Assembly: GCA_902562835.1 (NCBI GenBank) | Contig: CACEUX010000018.1 | Coordinates: forward strand, 1-36,295 | Reading direction: 5' to 3' | Length of the DNA stretch: 36,295 nucleotides | DNA from: an uncultured Fidelibacterota bacterium | GTDB taxonomy: Bacteria; Fidelibacterota; Marinisomatia; Marinisomatales; UBA1611 | Shown: in pieces, positions 8,722-16,665 of the stretch | How positions within the stretch are numbered: the first letter of the stretch is position 1 | Layout of the letters: the number at the start of each line of letters is the position of its first letter | Translations under genes and position numbers: made by a program | Notes under the pieces: model-generated | Told to the model about the DNA's origin: nothing | Databases searched by the model: none | What the model saw: the letters and a program-made list of their open reading frames with translations, nothing else

Positions 8722-9147
8722 ATGGAAAGGTCACTTATAGTCATAATTAACATACTTTTTTGCTCAGTTCAAATTATTGCCCAAGAAAACGGTGAAATAG
8801 ACGAGTTTGGTTTTATAGATATTAAAACAGACAGTATGAATGTACCCTTTTTTATCGATGGGTTTTATGTTGGAAATCATCCTTTAAAAGCACCTGTTCC
8901 AGTTCTACCCGGCTTTCATGAAGTAAGCTATATTCCTCCAGACATCCAGGATGAAACTGTACGAGACAATTTAACAGATGGAATAAAACGCGTCTATGTC
9001 GCAAAGAATGATACCCTAGAGGTATTTCTTTTTTATGACCATTATCTTTCACAAGTTGAAAACCTGCAGGAAGAAATGAAAATGCAGAATTATGTTGGCT
9101 TTTCTCTATTTGGAGTTTTGATATATGTATTATTATCGGTTTTATAA
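8722..9147 (+). CDS. Small exported protein with PEGA-like domain and C-terminal membrane segment
   Basis: 141 residues from the ATG at 8722; an upstream TTG at 8713 is in frame but less likely. Residues about 1-20 form a signal peptide ending VQIIAQ. Residues about 27-75 (FIDIKTDSMNVPFFIDG, NHPLKAPVPVLPGFHEV) fit a PEGA-like surface domain, in which a short beta unit presents a bound element and the pattern ends with a loop of the form PGxHxV. The last 20 residues (GFSLFGVLIYVLLSVL) are a membrane helix, so the protein is probably anchored with its domain outside the cytoplasm. It is the first gene of a divergent pair with the TPR operon. Function is unknown. Confidence 0.75.
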   Translation: MERSLIVIINILFCSVQIIAQENGEIDEFGFIDIKTDSMNVPFFIDGFYVGNHPLKAPVPVLPGFHEVSYIPPDIQDETVRDNLTDGIKRVYVAKNDTLEVFLFYDHYLSQVENLQEEMKMQNYVGFSLFGVLIYVLLSVL

Positions 9148-9189
9148 ATCACTTATATACGAAAAGACTATTTGTGCGTAATTTTTAGT

Positions 9190-9414
9190 ATGCAACAGTA
9201 CCATACACTTGAAGAAGGTTTCAAATATAAGCCTGACTATGAATGGCCGGAAGATGGCTGTGAACAGGACTGTCCACGCTGTGGTGAATCATTAGAATTG
9301 ATTGAGAATAAACCTTCATATTATGGTAAACCTTGGTGGTGCGCACCTTGTCAATGGCAGTTTTCTCAGGAGGACCTAAGCCAGGCAGAGGTTGATTCTA
9401 AAGAAGAAGAATAG
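9190..9414 (+). CDS. Small zinc-ribbon protein
   Basis: 74 residues from the ATG at 9190; the in-frame TTG at 9172 would add six residues and is less likely. Two Cys pairs, CPRC at 28-31 and CAPC at 51-54, form a four-cysteine zinc ribbon, with extra Cys24 just before. The surroundings CGESLELIENK and KPWWCAPCQWQF are typical of short bacterial rubredoxin-like or zinc-ribbon proteins of unknown role. The C-terminus is acidic (DSKEEE). The stop lies 1 nt from the stop of the convergent DUF1232 gene. A role in nucleic-acid or protein binding is a family-level guess. Confidence 0.75.
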   Translation: MQQYHTLEEGFKYKPDYEWPEDGCEQDCPRCGESLELIENKPSYYGKPWWCAPCQWQFSQEDLSQAEVDSKEEE

Positions 9415-9415
9415 C

Positions 9416-9802
9416 TTAAGCGTCTGGCATATCTGGGATATGCTTCTGAATATCTTTCATAACCCATGATACGACTGTTACATCATCCAAGTATCCGTAG
9501 TCTGGAATAACATCAGGAATTTCATCATTTTCATCGATGAAGTATGACATAGCGAAGAGAATCTTTTTTATGATCGATTCTGGTAAGTTCTCAAATAGTT
9601 CTAATATCTTTACTAAATGAGCCATATCCTCTATGATTTCAGCTTCTACGGCATTGATCCTGCCTTCATCTAGGATAGTCTGTATTTTAATTCCTAGTAT
9701 CTTGATTATAGAATTCTTCTGCGCAGGATCTATCTTTTCAATTAATTCTCTATAATGTGTTTTATCTTCTTCTGTTATTTGAAATAATTTGGTACTCTTC
9801 AC
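9416..9802 (-). CDS. DUF1232 (YkvA-like) domain protein
   Basis: 128 residues. The C-terminal region (about 78-118) carries the DUF1232 pattern, ILFAMSYFIDENDEIPDVIPDYGYLDDVTVV, in which a hydrophobic helix is followed by D/E-rich IPDxIPxxGYLDD. DUF1232 proteins are membrane-associated in many bacteria and have no agreed biochemical role. The preceding part is helical and charged. The gene is divergent from bolA with 33 nt between the starts and converges on the zinc-ribbon gene. Start chosen at the ATG giving MKSTKLFQITEEDK; no strong Shine-Dalgarno sequence is seen. Confidence 0.82.
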   Translation of the reverse strand: MKSTKLFQITEEDKTHYRELIEKIDPAQKNSIIKILGIKIQTILDEGRINAVEAEIIEDMAHLVKILELFENLPESIIKKILFAMSYFIDENDEIPDVIPDYGYLDDVTVVSWVMKDIQKHIPDMPDA

Positions 9803-9835
9803 TGCTTAAATTCTGAATCTTAAAAAGAAAATACA

Positions 9836-10108
9836 ATGGTAATTGAAAAAGAAATAAAAACTAGGCTTCAAAATAATATGGATTTAGAACATTTTGAGGT
9901 TAAAGACTTTACTGGTAGACATTTAAAACATAAGCTGCATGAAGGTGGCTTCCATCTTGAGGCCATAATCGTTTCTACGAATTTTAAAGATAAAAGTTTA
10001 ATTGAAAGACATAGACTTGTATATGAGTCTGTAGGGAATCTTATGCAAAATGAGATTCATGCTCTGAGTATGAAAACACTAACGCCTGATGAATGGGAGA
10101 AAAAATAA
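9836..10108 (+). CDS. BolA/IbaG-family protein
   Basis: 90 residues, normal for the BolA family, which partners monothiol glutaredoxins in iron-sulfur cluster handling and in some bacteria acts as a regulator. The fold landmarks are KTRLQN, the DFTGRHLKHKLHEGGFHLEAIIVS strand-loop with His residues, KSLIERHRLVYESVGNLM, and the C-terminal NEIHALSMKTLTPDEW, the most conserved part. The invariant His in NEIHALS is present. The ATG starts 33 nt from the divergent DUF1232 gene. The next gene begins 1 nt after this stop, suggesting a two-gene operon. No glutaredoxin gene is in the window. Confidence 0.93.
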   Translation: MVIEKEIKTRLQNNMDLEHFEVKDFTGRHLKHKLHEGGFHLEAIIVSTNFKDKSLIERHRLVYESVGNLMQNEIHALSMKTLTPDEWEKK

Positions 10109-10109
10109 A

Positions 10110-10544
10110 ATGGGCTGGTTCTCTAAAAAAGGTAAGACACCTGAGATTAATCAACCGCAGGATATGTCCCCCTTAGAGGCTGTCACACATCTATGTGCTT
10201 CTATTCAACTAGCAGATGGTCAAGTGGACTTTGAAGAGCGAGAGACATGGGTCAAAGCTGTAGAAGAACTTTTCCCTGAATTTTCTGAAGATCGTGCGGA
10301 TCGTTTTTTAAATGAGGCTCAGCAAATTTTACATCAAAAGTCAAATTCTGATAAAATGAATTATATTCTAGATGTGATCAATCGGATCAAGGTTTTACTT
10401 AGTGAGGAACAAATAGGAATATTAGGGCCAAAGCTATCTGAACTAATAGAAGCTGATGGTATAGTGATGACTGCTGAAATGGAAATCGCTAAGCTTGTGG
10501 AGTCACAATTAGGGATAAATATAGCATTAGATGATGATATTTAA
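10110..10544 (+). CDS. TerB-like tellurite-resistance-domain protein
   Basis: 144 residues from the ATG at 10110, which begins 1 nt after the bolA stop; an upstream GTG-type start would overlap bolA. Residues about 18-140 match the TerB/DjlA-like all-helical domain: LEAVTHLCASIQLADGQVDFEERETW and, in a second half, LSELIEADGIVMTAEMEIAKLVESQLG. The acidic DGQVDFEE and ADGIVMTAEM turns are the likely metal or ligand contacts of the family. TerB-like proteins are often linked to stress or membrane sensing; no ter operon is here. The gene ends 5 nt from the convergent gene at 10550. Confidence 0.82.
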   Translation: MGWFSKKGKTPEINQPQDMSPLEAVTHLCASIQLADGQVDFEERETWVKAVEELFPEFSEDRADRFLNEAQQILHQKSNSDKMNYILDVINRIKVLLSEEQIGILGPKLSELIEADGIVMTAEMEIAKLVESQLGINIALDDDI

Positions 10545-10549
10545 TTTCA

Positions 10550-11083
10550 TCAATTGAATATTACAGTTGCATTTGAATCTTCCTTATAAAGTATTTTATG
10601 TCCATCGACCCATATATTATTCATTAAATATTTAAATCTATTCTCAAGTCCCCCATTCCGTCCTAGTTCGATTATACTCTTTACCTTTGTAATTCCATTA
10701 TCATTACCTGTAACGTCTTCTATACTCGTGATCTTGGTTCCTTTTATAGTTACTAAAGCATTGGTAAGGAATCCTCCAGTTGTAAAATACCAAGACATCA
10801 AACTATTTTTTTCAGGGTTCCACATAATTATGGTTTCTCCACCATACTCTCCATTATTAACTGAATGTAAGATACGTATAGCATTTCCATTTAGAGCACG
10901 CTCCCAATTAGCGACATCGTAAACAGGGTCGTTTTTTGTAGAGTTTAAGAATTCTCCCTTGTAGGTTTTTCCAATGTATGGTAACAGCGATTCCAAATGT
11001 TCTGATAATACAACCTTATTATTTGAATTTTTCGCGTTGATAATAAATGGCAAGATTAAAAGTGTCTTAAATATTCTTTTCAT
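10550..11083 (-). CDS. Exported DUF1579-like/lipocalin-fold protein, uncharacterised
   Basis: 177 residues with a short signal peptide (MKRIFKTLLILPFIINA). Residues about 28-170 show a run of short strands with LLPYIGKTYKGEF, WERALNGNAIRILHSVNNGEYGGETIIMW and SWYFTTGGFLTNA. This resembles the bacterial DUF1579-like or small beta-barrel proteins that often carry an WxxxxxGxxxxxIHSV pattern. I cannot name a ligand. It lies 53 nt downstream of the S9 peptidase gene in the same direction and may share its transcript. Likely location is periplasmic or outer surface. Confidence 0.65.
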   Translation of the reverse strand: MKRIFKTLLILPFIINAKNSNNKVVLSEHLESLLPYIGKTYKGEFLNSTKNDPVYDVANWERALNGNAIRILHSVNNGEYGGETIIMWNPEKNSLMSWYFTTGGFLTNALVTIKGTKITSIEDVTGNDNGITKVKSIIELGRNGGLENRFKYLMNNIWVDGHKILYKEDSNATVIFN

Positions 11084-11136
11084 AATGGCTACCTTTGTAA
11101 TTTCATTTTAGTGTTTACAATAAATCGCAAAAATGA

Positions 11137-13557
11137 TTATTCAACTTCAATGTTTTTGACATATTTCTCCAGCCACCTATCCTGTTCCCACAGCAGATGT
11201 AGAATGCTTTCCTTTGCCCGATAACCGTGACTTTCTTTCGGTAACATTACGAGACGTACTTGCGCACCTAGCCCCTTCAGAGCATTAAAATATCGCTCAC
11301 TCTGCAATGGGTATGTACCTGAATTATTATCTGCTTCACCGTGTACTAGTAAAAGGGGGCTTTTGACTTTATCAGCATGCATAAATGGAGACATTTCATA
11401 GTATATATCTGGCGCTTCCCAGTAAGCGCGTTCTTCACTTTGAAAGCCAAACGGAGTCAATGTTCTATTATATGCACCGCTTCGTGCAATTCCTGCAGCA
11501 AATAGATTAGAGTGGGAAAGTAAATTTGCAACCATGAATGCGCCATAGCTATGCCCGCCAATTGCAACACGATTTTTATCTACATATCCCAATTGATCTA
11601 TTTTATTAATTGCAGCAGAAGCATTACTAACCAATTGACTACGAAATTCGTCATTCGGCTCTTTATCACCAACTCCGATAATAGGGAATGAAACTTCATC
11701 CATAACTGCATAACCCCTAGTAAGCCAGTATATAGGTGAACCCCAGTATGGATATGTAAATTCATTAGGATTTTTTGTGGTTTGTGAGGCACTAGATCTA
11801 TCTTTGAATTCTCTTGGGTAGGCCCACATTATCAGTGGAAGTTTCTCTTTTTTCTCCAGATCATAATCTTCAGGCAATAATAAAGTTGCGGATAGATCAA
11901 GACCATCTCCCCTTTTATATTTTATTAGTTTTTTGTAAACATTATTCAAGCTTTTAAATGGATTTATGAAATGAGTGATCTGAATCAGGCTATCATTGTT
12001 TAATTTTCTTAAATAATAATTAGGATAATCTTCTGGTGATTCGATTCGCACTAGAATTTCATTATTCTCAGCCATGAACTCCCTAAGAGATTCTTTTTTA
12101 TCAGTAAAAGTTGATTCATATATTCTCTTTTTATCCATTGTGTTTATGTTGTACTGATCCAGAAAAGGGAATTGACCATTATCTGTATATCCATCTCCTA
12201 ATAAGAAAAGATTATTTTCTTTTAAAACCAGAACAGACCTACCATATAAATTTCGTTTTTTTACAAAAGAACCTGGATCATTATATCGATCTTGATAGTT
12301 TCTATCTGAAATTATTGATGGTGCTTGTGAAGATCCTGATGGGTCGAATAGATATGTTTTGGTATTTCTATTGTTCCACCAATAATCAAAGGCCAATGCT
12401 AATGTGTCGTTGCACCAAGACATGTTGTAATATCTATTCTGAGTTTTTAATATACTAATTGGATCTTTCTTAAATGGGGCATCTAATTGGAAAACCTCAT
12501 CGCGAAATTCAACTTTATTATATGGGTCACCACCATCCAAAGCTCTAACAAAGTAAATAGAGGATGGTTTATCCAATCGCCATGAGAAACTTCGGTCTCC
12601 TTTTCTGACTGCCATAAAACCCTTTGGTAGATCTTCTGTAAGTGGAATATCTGCTAATAATTTTATTTCTCGACCAGTAGATGAGAAAATTAAAATTTTG
12701 GAAGGAAATCGATAATAAGGTACTAAATAAGAAAAAGGTTTTTGAATAATTGAGATCATAACAAAATCTCCATCTGGTGAAAAACTAATATTGTTATACA
12801 TGTTCTTTTTCTTCCAAAGTCGCTTCCCCCCTCTTAGAGTTACCTTATAGAGTTCAGAGTTGACAAGTGTCTCAAAATTTCTCTCATCATTTTTGTTTTT
12901 CAATAGATCCTGGTATGTACGATTTTGTGCTTTTTTTCCATCATTAGTGGAAATAGTCGGGCCATTAGGAATAAGATTCTCTGTATTTAGTATTTTGGGC
13001 ATATCCTTTGCTACAAATTTCGCCAGAATTGATTTTCCATCCTGAAACCAATTGATCACATTGCCTAAGTTTCCATTAAGATCAGGACCGGTGAGTTTTT
13101 TTAGTTTTCTTTTGGATAAATCTAGATACCATAATTCAACACCTTTAGAGGTGGTATTTGTCATTGCTATTTTCGTTTGATCTGGAGACCATTTAATATT
13201 TGCAATCCTTGGATTTGACGGCATGCCATTAACCTGCTTGGGTGAATGGTTGCTATCCTCAAGATCAGAAACCTTGATATTTTTATAATAAGTTATCCTA
13301 CTTTCAATATTCGTTTTTGGATTTAATCTTAAACCAGCAAGCCTCATTTCTTTTTCAGATAATTCTTCGATCGTCTTATATGTATCTCGATACAGATGGA
13401 TCATATACCTTTTATTCTCGTCCATAAGAACTCTTGGTGGAAGATCAATATCAACTAATTTAAGTATCTCATCTGGTGGTTTTTGATATCCGATATCTAC
13501 TTGACTTCTAGCTACTTTAATAAAAAGTATTATAATTAATAAACATACTCGAAACAT
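11137..13557 (-). CDS. S9D-type glutamyl endopeptidase (exported serine peptidase)
   Basis: 806 residues. Signal peptide MFRVCLLIIILFIKVARS. Residues about 100-540 are a beta-propeller-like region with repeats of the WSPDQTKIAMTN type; the C-terminal alpha/beta hydrolase domain (about 555-806) carries the catalytic machinery. The nucleophile is Ser670 in GGHSYGAFM, with Asp743 (HGEADNN) and His777 (PKESHGY) completing the triad. ARSGAYNRTLTPFGFQ and EMSPFMHADK closely match plant plastid glutamyl peptidase CGEP, the S9D group, rather than prolyl oligopeptidase. It therefore probably cleaves after Glu and scavenges peptides in the periplasm. Substrate class is inferred from family. Confidence 0.93.
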   Translation of the reverse strand: MFRVCLLIIILFIKVARSQVDIGYQKPPDEILKLVDIDLPPRVLMDENKRYMIHLYRDTYKTIEELSEKEMRLAGLRLNPKTNIESRITYYKNIKVSDLEDSNHSPKQVNGMPSNPRIANIKWSPDQTKIAMTNTTSKGVELWYLDLSKRKLKKLTGPDLNGNLGNVINWFQDGKSILAKFVAKDMPKILNTENLIPNGPTISTNDGKKAQNRTYQDLLKNKNDERNFETLVNSELYKVTLRGGKRLWKKKNMYNNISFSPDGDFVMISIIQKPFSYLVPYYRFPSKILIFSSTGREIKLLADIPLTEDLPKGFMAVRKGDRSFSWRLDKPSSIYFVRALDGGDPYNKVEFRDEVFQLDAPFKKDPISILKTQNRYYNMSWCNDTLALAFDYWWNNRNTKTYLFDPSGSSQAPSIISDRNYQDRYNDPGSFVKKRNLYGRSVLVLKENNLFLLGDGYTDNGQFPFLDQYNINTMDKKRIYESTFTDKKESLREFMAENNEILVRIESPEDYPNYYLRKLNNDSLIQITHFINPFKSLNNVYKKLIKYKRGDGLDLSATLLLPEDYDLEKKEKLPLIMWAYPREFKDRSSASQTTKNPNEFTYPYWGSPIYWLTRGYAVMDEVSFPIIGVGDKEPNDEFRSQLVSNASAAINKIDQLGYVDKNRVAIGGHSYGAFMVANLLSHSNLFAAGIARSGAYNRTLTPFGFQSEERAYWEAPDIYYEMSPFMHADKVKSPLLLVHGEADNNSGTYPLQSERYFNALKGLGAQVRLVMLPKESHGYRAKESILHLLWEQDRWLEKYVKNIEVE

Positions 13558-13605
13558 TTTTAGTCCTTTTGAATAATTATTTTCATGTAAGCAAAACTCT
13601 TGTTT

Positions 13606-13962
13606 TCATTTTGCATAAGAATCTGCACCTAAAAAATGTATTGAGATATAATCCTCGTTACCGACTACCCAACTATCATGAGGCCTTGGTGAAACATAGA
13701 AGAGATCATTTTTATATAATTCATGAACAACACCATCATCGAAAACAACAGTTGCACTGCCTTCAAGCACCATCCCCAAATGCTCAACATCACAGAAATC
13801 ACTGCCGGCTAATGGTGAAACATCAATAGACCACTTCCACCCTGGTTTATAAGTAGCTTTTCCAATAGTCATATTAGGTAAGTTCACTAGCTCAAATTTC
13901 CCTTTTTCAAAATTCCGGGTTTCATCTGGATTTTCAAAATTTTTAATGATCAGGTCTATCAT
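13606..13962 (-). CDS. Small single-domain cupin protein
   Basis: 118 residues forming one cupin barrel. The first motif is PGWKWSIDVSPLAGSDFCDVEHLGMVLEGSATV, containing an acidic-and-His metal site (Asp, His66-Leu-Gly-Met region), and the second is VSPRPHDSWVVG with another His. The usual HxH pair is not clear, so metal binding may be altered. No signal peptide is seen, so it is probably cytoplasmic. It lies 48 nt upstream of the S9D peptidase gene on the same strand. Function is unknown; cupins of this size range from regulators to small isomerases. Confidence 0.82.
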   Translation of the reverse strand: MIDLIIKNFENPDETRNFEKGKFELVNLPNMTIGKATYKPGWKWSIDVSPLAGSDFCDVEHLGMVLEGSATVVFDDGVVHELYKNDLFYVSPRPHDSWVVGNEDYISIHFLGADSYAK

Positions 13963-14015
13963 ATTTTTTCCATTCCCTTTAATTATTACATATTATTTAT
14001 CTAGAAAATTGAAAT

Positions 14016-14369
14016 TCAAATTATCATCATCAAAATTGTGATCAATAAGGATAAAAATATACCCTTTGCTACCAATTTCAATGATTCCTTCCTCTGCTCT
14101 TTTAGAAAGTCTTCATTTTTTTCTTTTTCATACTTATGACCCATATTCTTCAAGCCTAAAAATGCATTAACTATGCAGGTTTTGGACTTTACTTCTAATA
14201 ATGGTATCATCATTGACATTGCTGGGATGAAGACCAAAGCTCTTAATAATCCTTCATATTGTTGATATAATGTTAAAGCGATGGTCAATAGAGTTAAAAA
14301 AAATCCAAAATAGGTAAAAATTTTTCGTCTTTTAATCTCACGCCCTGCAATATTTGGACAAGCATTCAT
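14016..14369 (-). CDS. Small multi-pass membrane protein with N-terminal Cys-Pro-Asn motif
   Basis: 117 residues. The N-terminus is MNACPNIAGREIKRRK, and a second Cys lies near 65 (SKTCIVNAFLGLKN). Membrane segments are about 20-40, 42-60 and 95-117. The CPN plus GREIKRRK start is shared, to my memory, with small marine-bacterial membrane proteins that have no assigned role. No catalytic motif is visible. It starts 113 nt from the divergent PAP2 gene and could be the first gene of a loose operon that runs through the cupin and peptidase genes. Confidence 0.65.
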   Translation of the reverse strand: MNACPNIAGREIKRRKIFTYFGFFLTLLTIALTLYQQYEGLLRALVFIPAMSMMIPLLEVKSKTCIVNAFLGLKNMGHKYEKEKNEDFLKEQRKESLKLVAKGIFLSLLITILMMII

Positions 14370-14482
14370 TTTTTTATTTAACTCCTAATTATAATTATTC
14401 ATTTTACATATGTAAATATTAGTAAAACTAGACTTTAACCCCGTATGTTTTGGTTTTATTAGAAATTATATAATATCAAGGT

Positions 14483-15247
14483 ATGCATTATTTGAATAGA
14501 ATCACCTTTTGGCAATTGATATTGATCACTTTAACAACCACCTTAAGTGCTCAAAATATTAATTCTAGAGATTACTACAGAACTGCAGGAGAGTTGGGTG
14601 TTTTTCTTTATTTACAATATGGACTTCATACTGATGTATCGAGTCTTGGAGAAATGAAACCTAATAATTTTGATAATTATTTTCGTGATCGATCTCGTTG
14701 GTCCTTAGAAAACATGGAAACCGCAAAAAATGCCAGCGACCTACTTCTCTATGGTATTTTTGTAGGAAGTATTCCTATCACACCTCTACTATCTACAGAT
14801 GATTACATGAGCATGTTACTAACTAATCTTGAGGTAATGTCCTTAAATGGAACAGTGACTAACATTGTTAAAAATATTGCAAAAAGGCAAAGGCCAGCAT
14901 CATATTTTAAAACAAGAGATGAAGGCGAAGATGCTTATAGATCATTTTTTAGTGGTCATACTAGCACTGCATTCGCTATCGGAACATCAAATGCCATTAT
15001 GCTGTCTAGGAATTACCCAAATAAAAAGACCCATATATGGACAGGTGCTATGGGTCTGGCCGTGGCAACAGCCTATTTTCGTTTAGCTGCCGATAAGCAC
15101 TATATGTCAGACGTAATAACGGGAGCTATAACTGGTGTACTTATCGGGAGACTTGTACAAAATAAGAGATCTAGGGACTACTTGTCTGTTAACCTCTTAG
15201 ACAGTGAACAAAGTTTTGAACTGAGGATTGCCTTTATAGTTAATTGA
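14483..15247 (+). CDS. PAP2-family phosphatase (exported)
   Basis: 254 residues. N-terminal hydrophobic signal or anchor (LNRITFWQLILITLTTTLSA), then a PAP2 core. All three acid-phosphatase motifs are complete: KNIAKRQRP at 130-138, SFFSGHTS at 154-161 with His159, and RLAADKHYMSD at 200-210 with His206 and Asp210. PAP2 enzymes dephosphorylate lipid phosphates such as phosphatidate or undecaprenyl diphosphate; the substrate here is not evident. Hydrophobic stretches near 86-104, 162-176 and 184-200 fit membrane passes. It is flanked by a strong bidirectional hairpin at 15256-15279. The only plus-strand gene in this stretch. Confidence 0.92.
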   Translation: MHYLNRITFWQLILITLTTTLSAQNINSRDYYRTAGELGVFLYLQYGLHTDVSSLGEMKPNNFDNYFRDRSRWSLENMETAKNASDLLLYGIFVGSIPITPLLSTDDYMSMLLTNLEVMSLNGTVTNIVKNIAKRQRPASYFKTRDEGEDAYRSFFSGHTSTAFAIGTSNAIMLSRNYPNKKTHIWTGAMGLAVATAYFRLAADKHYMSDVITGAITGVLIGRLVQNKRSRDYLSVNLLDSEQSFELRIAFIVN

Positions 15248-15255
15248 TGTAAAAA

Positions 15256-15279
15256 AAAAGGGGACCTAAGTCCCCTTTT
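15256..15279. terminator. Bidirectional rho-independent terminator
   Basis: A 10-bp perfect stem, AAAAGGGGAC paired with GTCCCCTTTT, encloses a 4-nt CTAA loop between two convergent genes. It is preceded by a run of A and followed by T-rich sequence, so it works on either strand: for the PAP2 gene at 14483 and for the small basic protein gene at 15282. Confidence 0.9.
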
Positions 15280-15281
15280 AA

Positions 15282-15485
15282 TTATTTTCCGCCAAACCAG
15301 GACCAAAATCCTTTTTTGGCTTTTTTACCACTGTTCTTTGTGCTGGACTTACTTTTCTTCTTATTCCACTTCTTCTTTTTTACTTCTTCCATACCTGCTT
15401 TATCATCTAAGTCCATTGCTGCGACAGGGGCAACAGAGCCACATAAAAGAGCTACTGATAGAACCCATTTCATTTTATTTTTCAT
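15282..15485 (-). CDS. Small basic exported protein
   Basis: 67 residues with an N-terminal signal peptide (KWVLSVALLCGSVAPVAAM) and a lysine/serine-rich, strongly basic mature part ending KKAKKGFWSWFGGK. An AGGAG Shine-Dalgarno sits 7 nt before the ATG, which supports translation. After removal of the signal, about 43 residues remain with a net charge of roughly +13 or more, so it could bind nucleic acid, lipopolysaccharide or membranes. No family was recognised. A clear terminator follows at 15256-15279. Confidence 0.72.
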   Translation of the reverse strand: MKNKMKWVLSVALLCGSVAPVAAMDLDDKAGMEEVKKKKWNKKKSKSSTKNSGKKAKKGFWSWFGGK

Positions 15486-15604
15486 TTAACACTCCTATTT
15501 AAGTTTTATTATAATTAATTAATTATAAACCAAATCTACAACGTTAACTATTATTTCAAAAATATCTTTCTGGGTATTTGTGAAATGTGGTATCAGCTTA
15601 ATTC

Positions 15605-15772
15605 TTACCTAACAAGAGCTTGTAGCCATTGCCCATGTTTGTCCTGAAATGGATTTCCAATAGGCTGCCAACCATCTTTCATTAATTCATTTACCTTGCG
15701 AACAAGATCCTCTTCAAATTCTCGTTTAGTGATAAGATTCTCGCAGGTTTCAACCATGTACTCAGTCTTCAT
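15605..15772 (-). CDS. DUF1737-type small protein
   Basis: 55 residues from an ATG with an excellent Shine-Dalgarno (AGGAGGTAAA directly before it). The sequence has KRVNELMKDGWQPIGNPF-like layout: KVNELMKDGWQPIGNPFQ, then HGQWLQALVR at the C-terminus. This matches DUF1737, a small alpha/beta protein in which a helix is followed by a GW-Q-P-I-G strand and a QWLQALV strand. Function is unknown; family members are cytoplasmic. Its size explains why it can be missed. It lies between a small basic gene and the redoxin-dockerin gene, each separated by more than 80 nt, so it is probably its own unit. Confidence 0.88.
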   Translation of the reverse strand: MKTEYMVETCENLITKREFEEDLVRKVNELMKDGWQPIGNPFQDKHGQWLQALVR

Positions 15773-15855
15773 TTTACCTCCTAATTCAAAGGTTTTGAAT
15801 ATTTAATGTATCACTTAATAAGATATTACCTAATCCATTTGAGTATTGCTTTAGA

Positions 15856-16611
15856 TTAATTATCAAACTGCCCCTCGGAAAGCATAGTTGCAAAAGCAAA
15901 AATATCAATAATATTAACTATACCATCATTAGAAAAATCAGCCTTAGTTATAAAACATGGATTAAGGTCTGTATCAAGTGATACCATATCCGCAAGTTTT
16001 AAGAGATCCATTATATTAATTAAAGGATCTCCTTCAGAATTATATGTACCATCTAGATCACCTAGAATATCGCTACACCCGCAAGCATCACCGCATTCTT
16101 CTAGGGCATTCGCAACTGCCTCTAAAACTGAATTTTCATTATATCCTGCAACAGAATACTTTACGACACCATCTGCACCTATTATAACGTTATGAGGAAT
16201 GCCAGAAACGCCAAAATCTTCCCAACTTGTACCTTCAGCATCTGTTCCATCAAGCATGGGATAAGTTAGTCCATAGTTCTCTACCCATTCAGAACAACTG
16301 TCAGGCAGACCCCAATCCCAGCCTACCCCAACAATGGTTAAGCCTGAGTCCTGCAGAGCTGTATATACTTCTTCTGTAAAAGGGGCCTCATCCTGACAAA
16401 AAGGGCACCAAGAAGTGAAAAACATAACCCATGTAACACGCCATCCCTGATAGTAGTCTAGATACAAACTATCATTAGGCATAATTGAAGTTTCAAGATT
16501 ACCGCATACTGGCAAACCCAACCCACTAGGTATGGTATCACCCACCTCTAGGACCTGAGAATATGAGAATGATATAAGAAAACTTAAAATTAATAATTTT
16601 ATTTTATTCAT
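15856..16611 (-). CDS. Exported TlpA-like redoxin with C-terminal dockerin-like repeats
   Basis: 251 residues from the ATG at 16611, which has an AAGGAG site 8 nt upstream; a TTG one codon earlier is not favoured. Signal peptide about 1-18. Residues about 22-165 form a thioredoxin-fold domain with TSWCPFC at 66-72, the TlpA/ResA-type redox pair Cys69 and Cys72. Residues 184-209 and 224-247 are two dockerin-like units with the calcium-loop spacing D-x-D-G and I-M-D-L and with F-S-N-D-G-I-V-N. Redoxin plus dockerin is an uncommon combination. It probably acts outside the cytoplasm, docking to a partner surface or simply binding calcium. Confidence 0.86.
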   Translation of the reverse strand: MNKIKLLILSFLISFSYSQVLEVGDTIPSGLGLPVCGNLETSIMPNDSLYLDYYQGWRVTWVMFFTSWCPFCQDEAPFTEEVYTALQDSGLTIVGVGWDWGLPDSCSEWVENYGLTYPMLDGTDAEGTSWEDFGVSGIPHNVIIGADGVVKYSVAGYNENSVLEAVANALEECGDACGCSDILGDLDGTYNSEGDPLINIMDLLKLADMVSLDTDLNPCFITKADFSNDGIVNIIDIFAFATMLSEGQFDN

Positions 16612-16665
16612 CAATGTTTCTCCTTTCTAGAATTATTTACTAATATGTATCGGTATATTGCATTA

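Noticed and set aside
12111-12458. Plus-strand frame of 115 codons inside the S9D peptidase gene
   Set aside because: Antisense shadow of the peptidase; aromatic-rich composition is a codon artefact.
13569-13829. Plus-strand His-rich frame over the cupin gene
   Set aside because: Read-through of the cupin's reverse strand; His richness comes from the cupin's codons.
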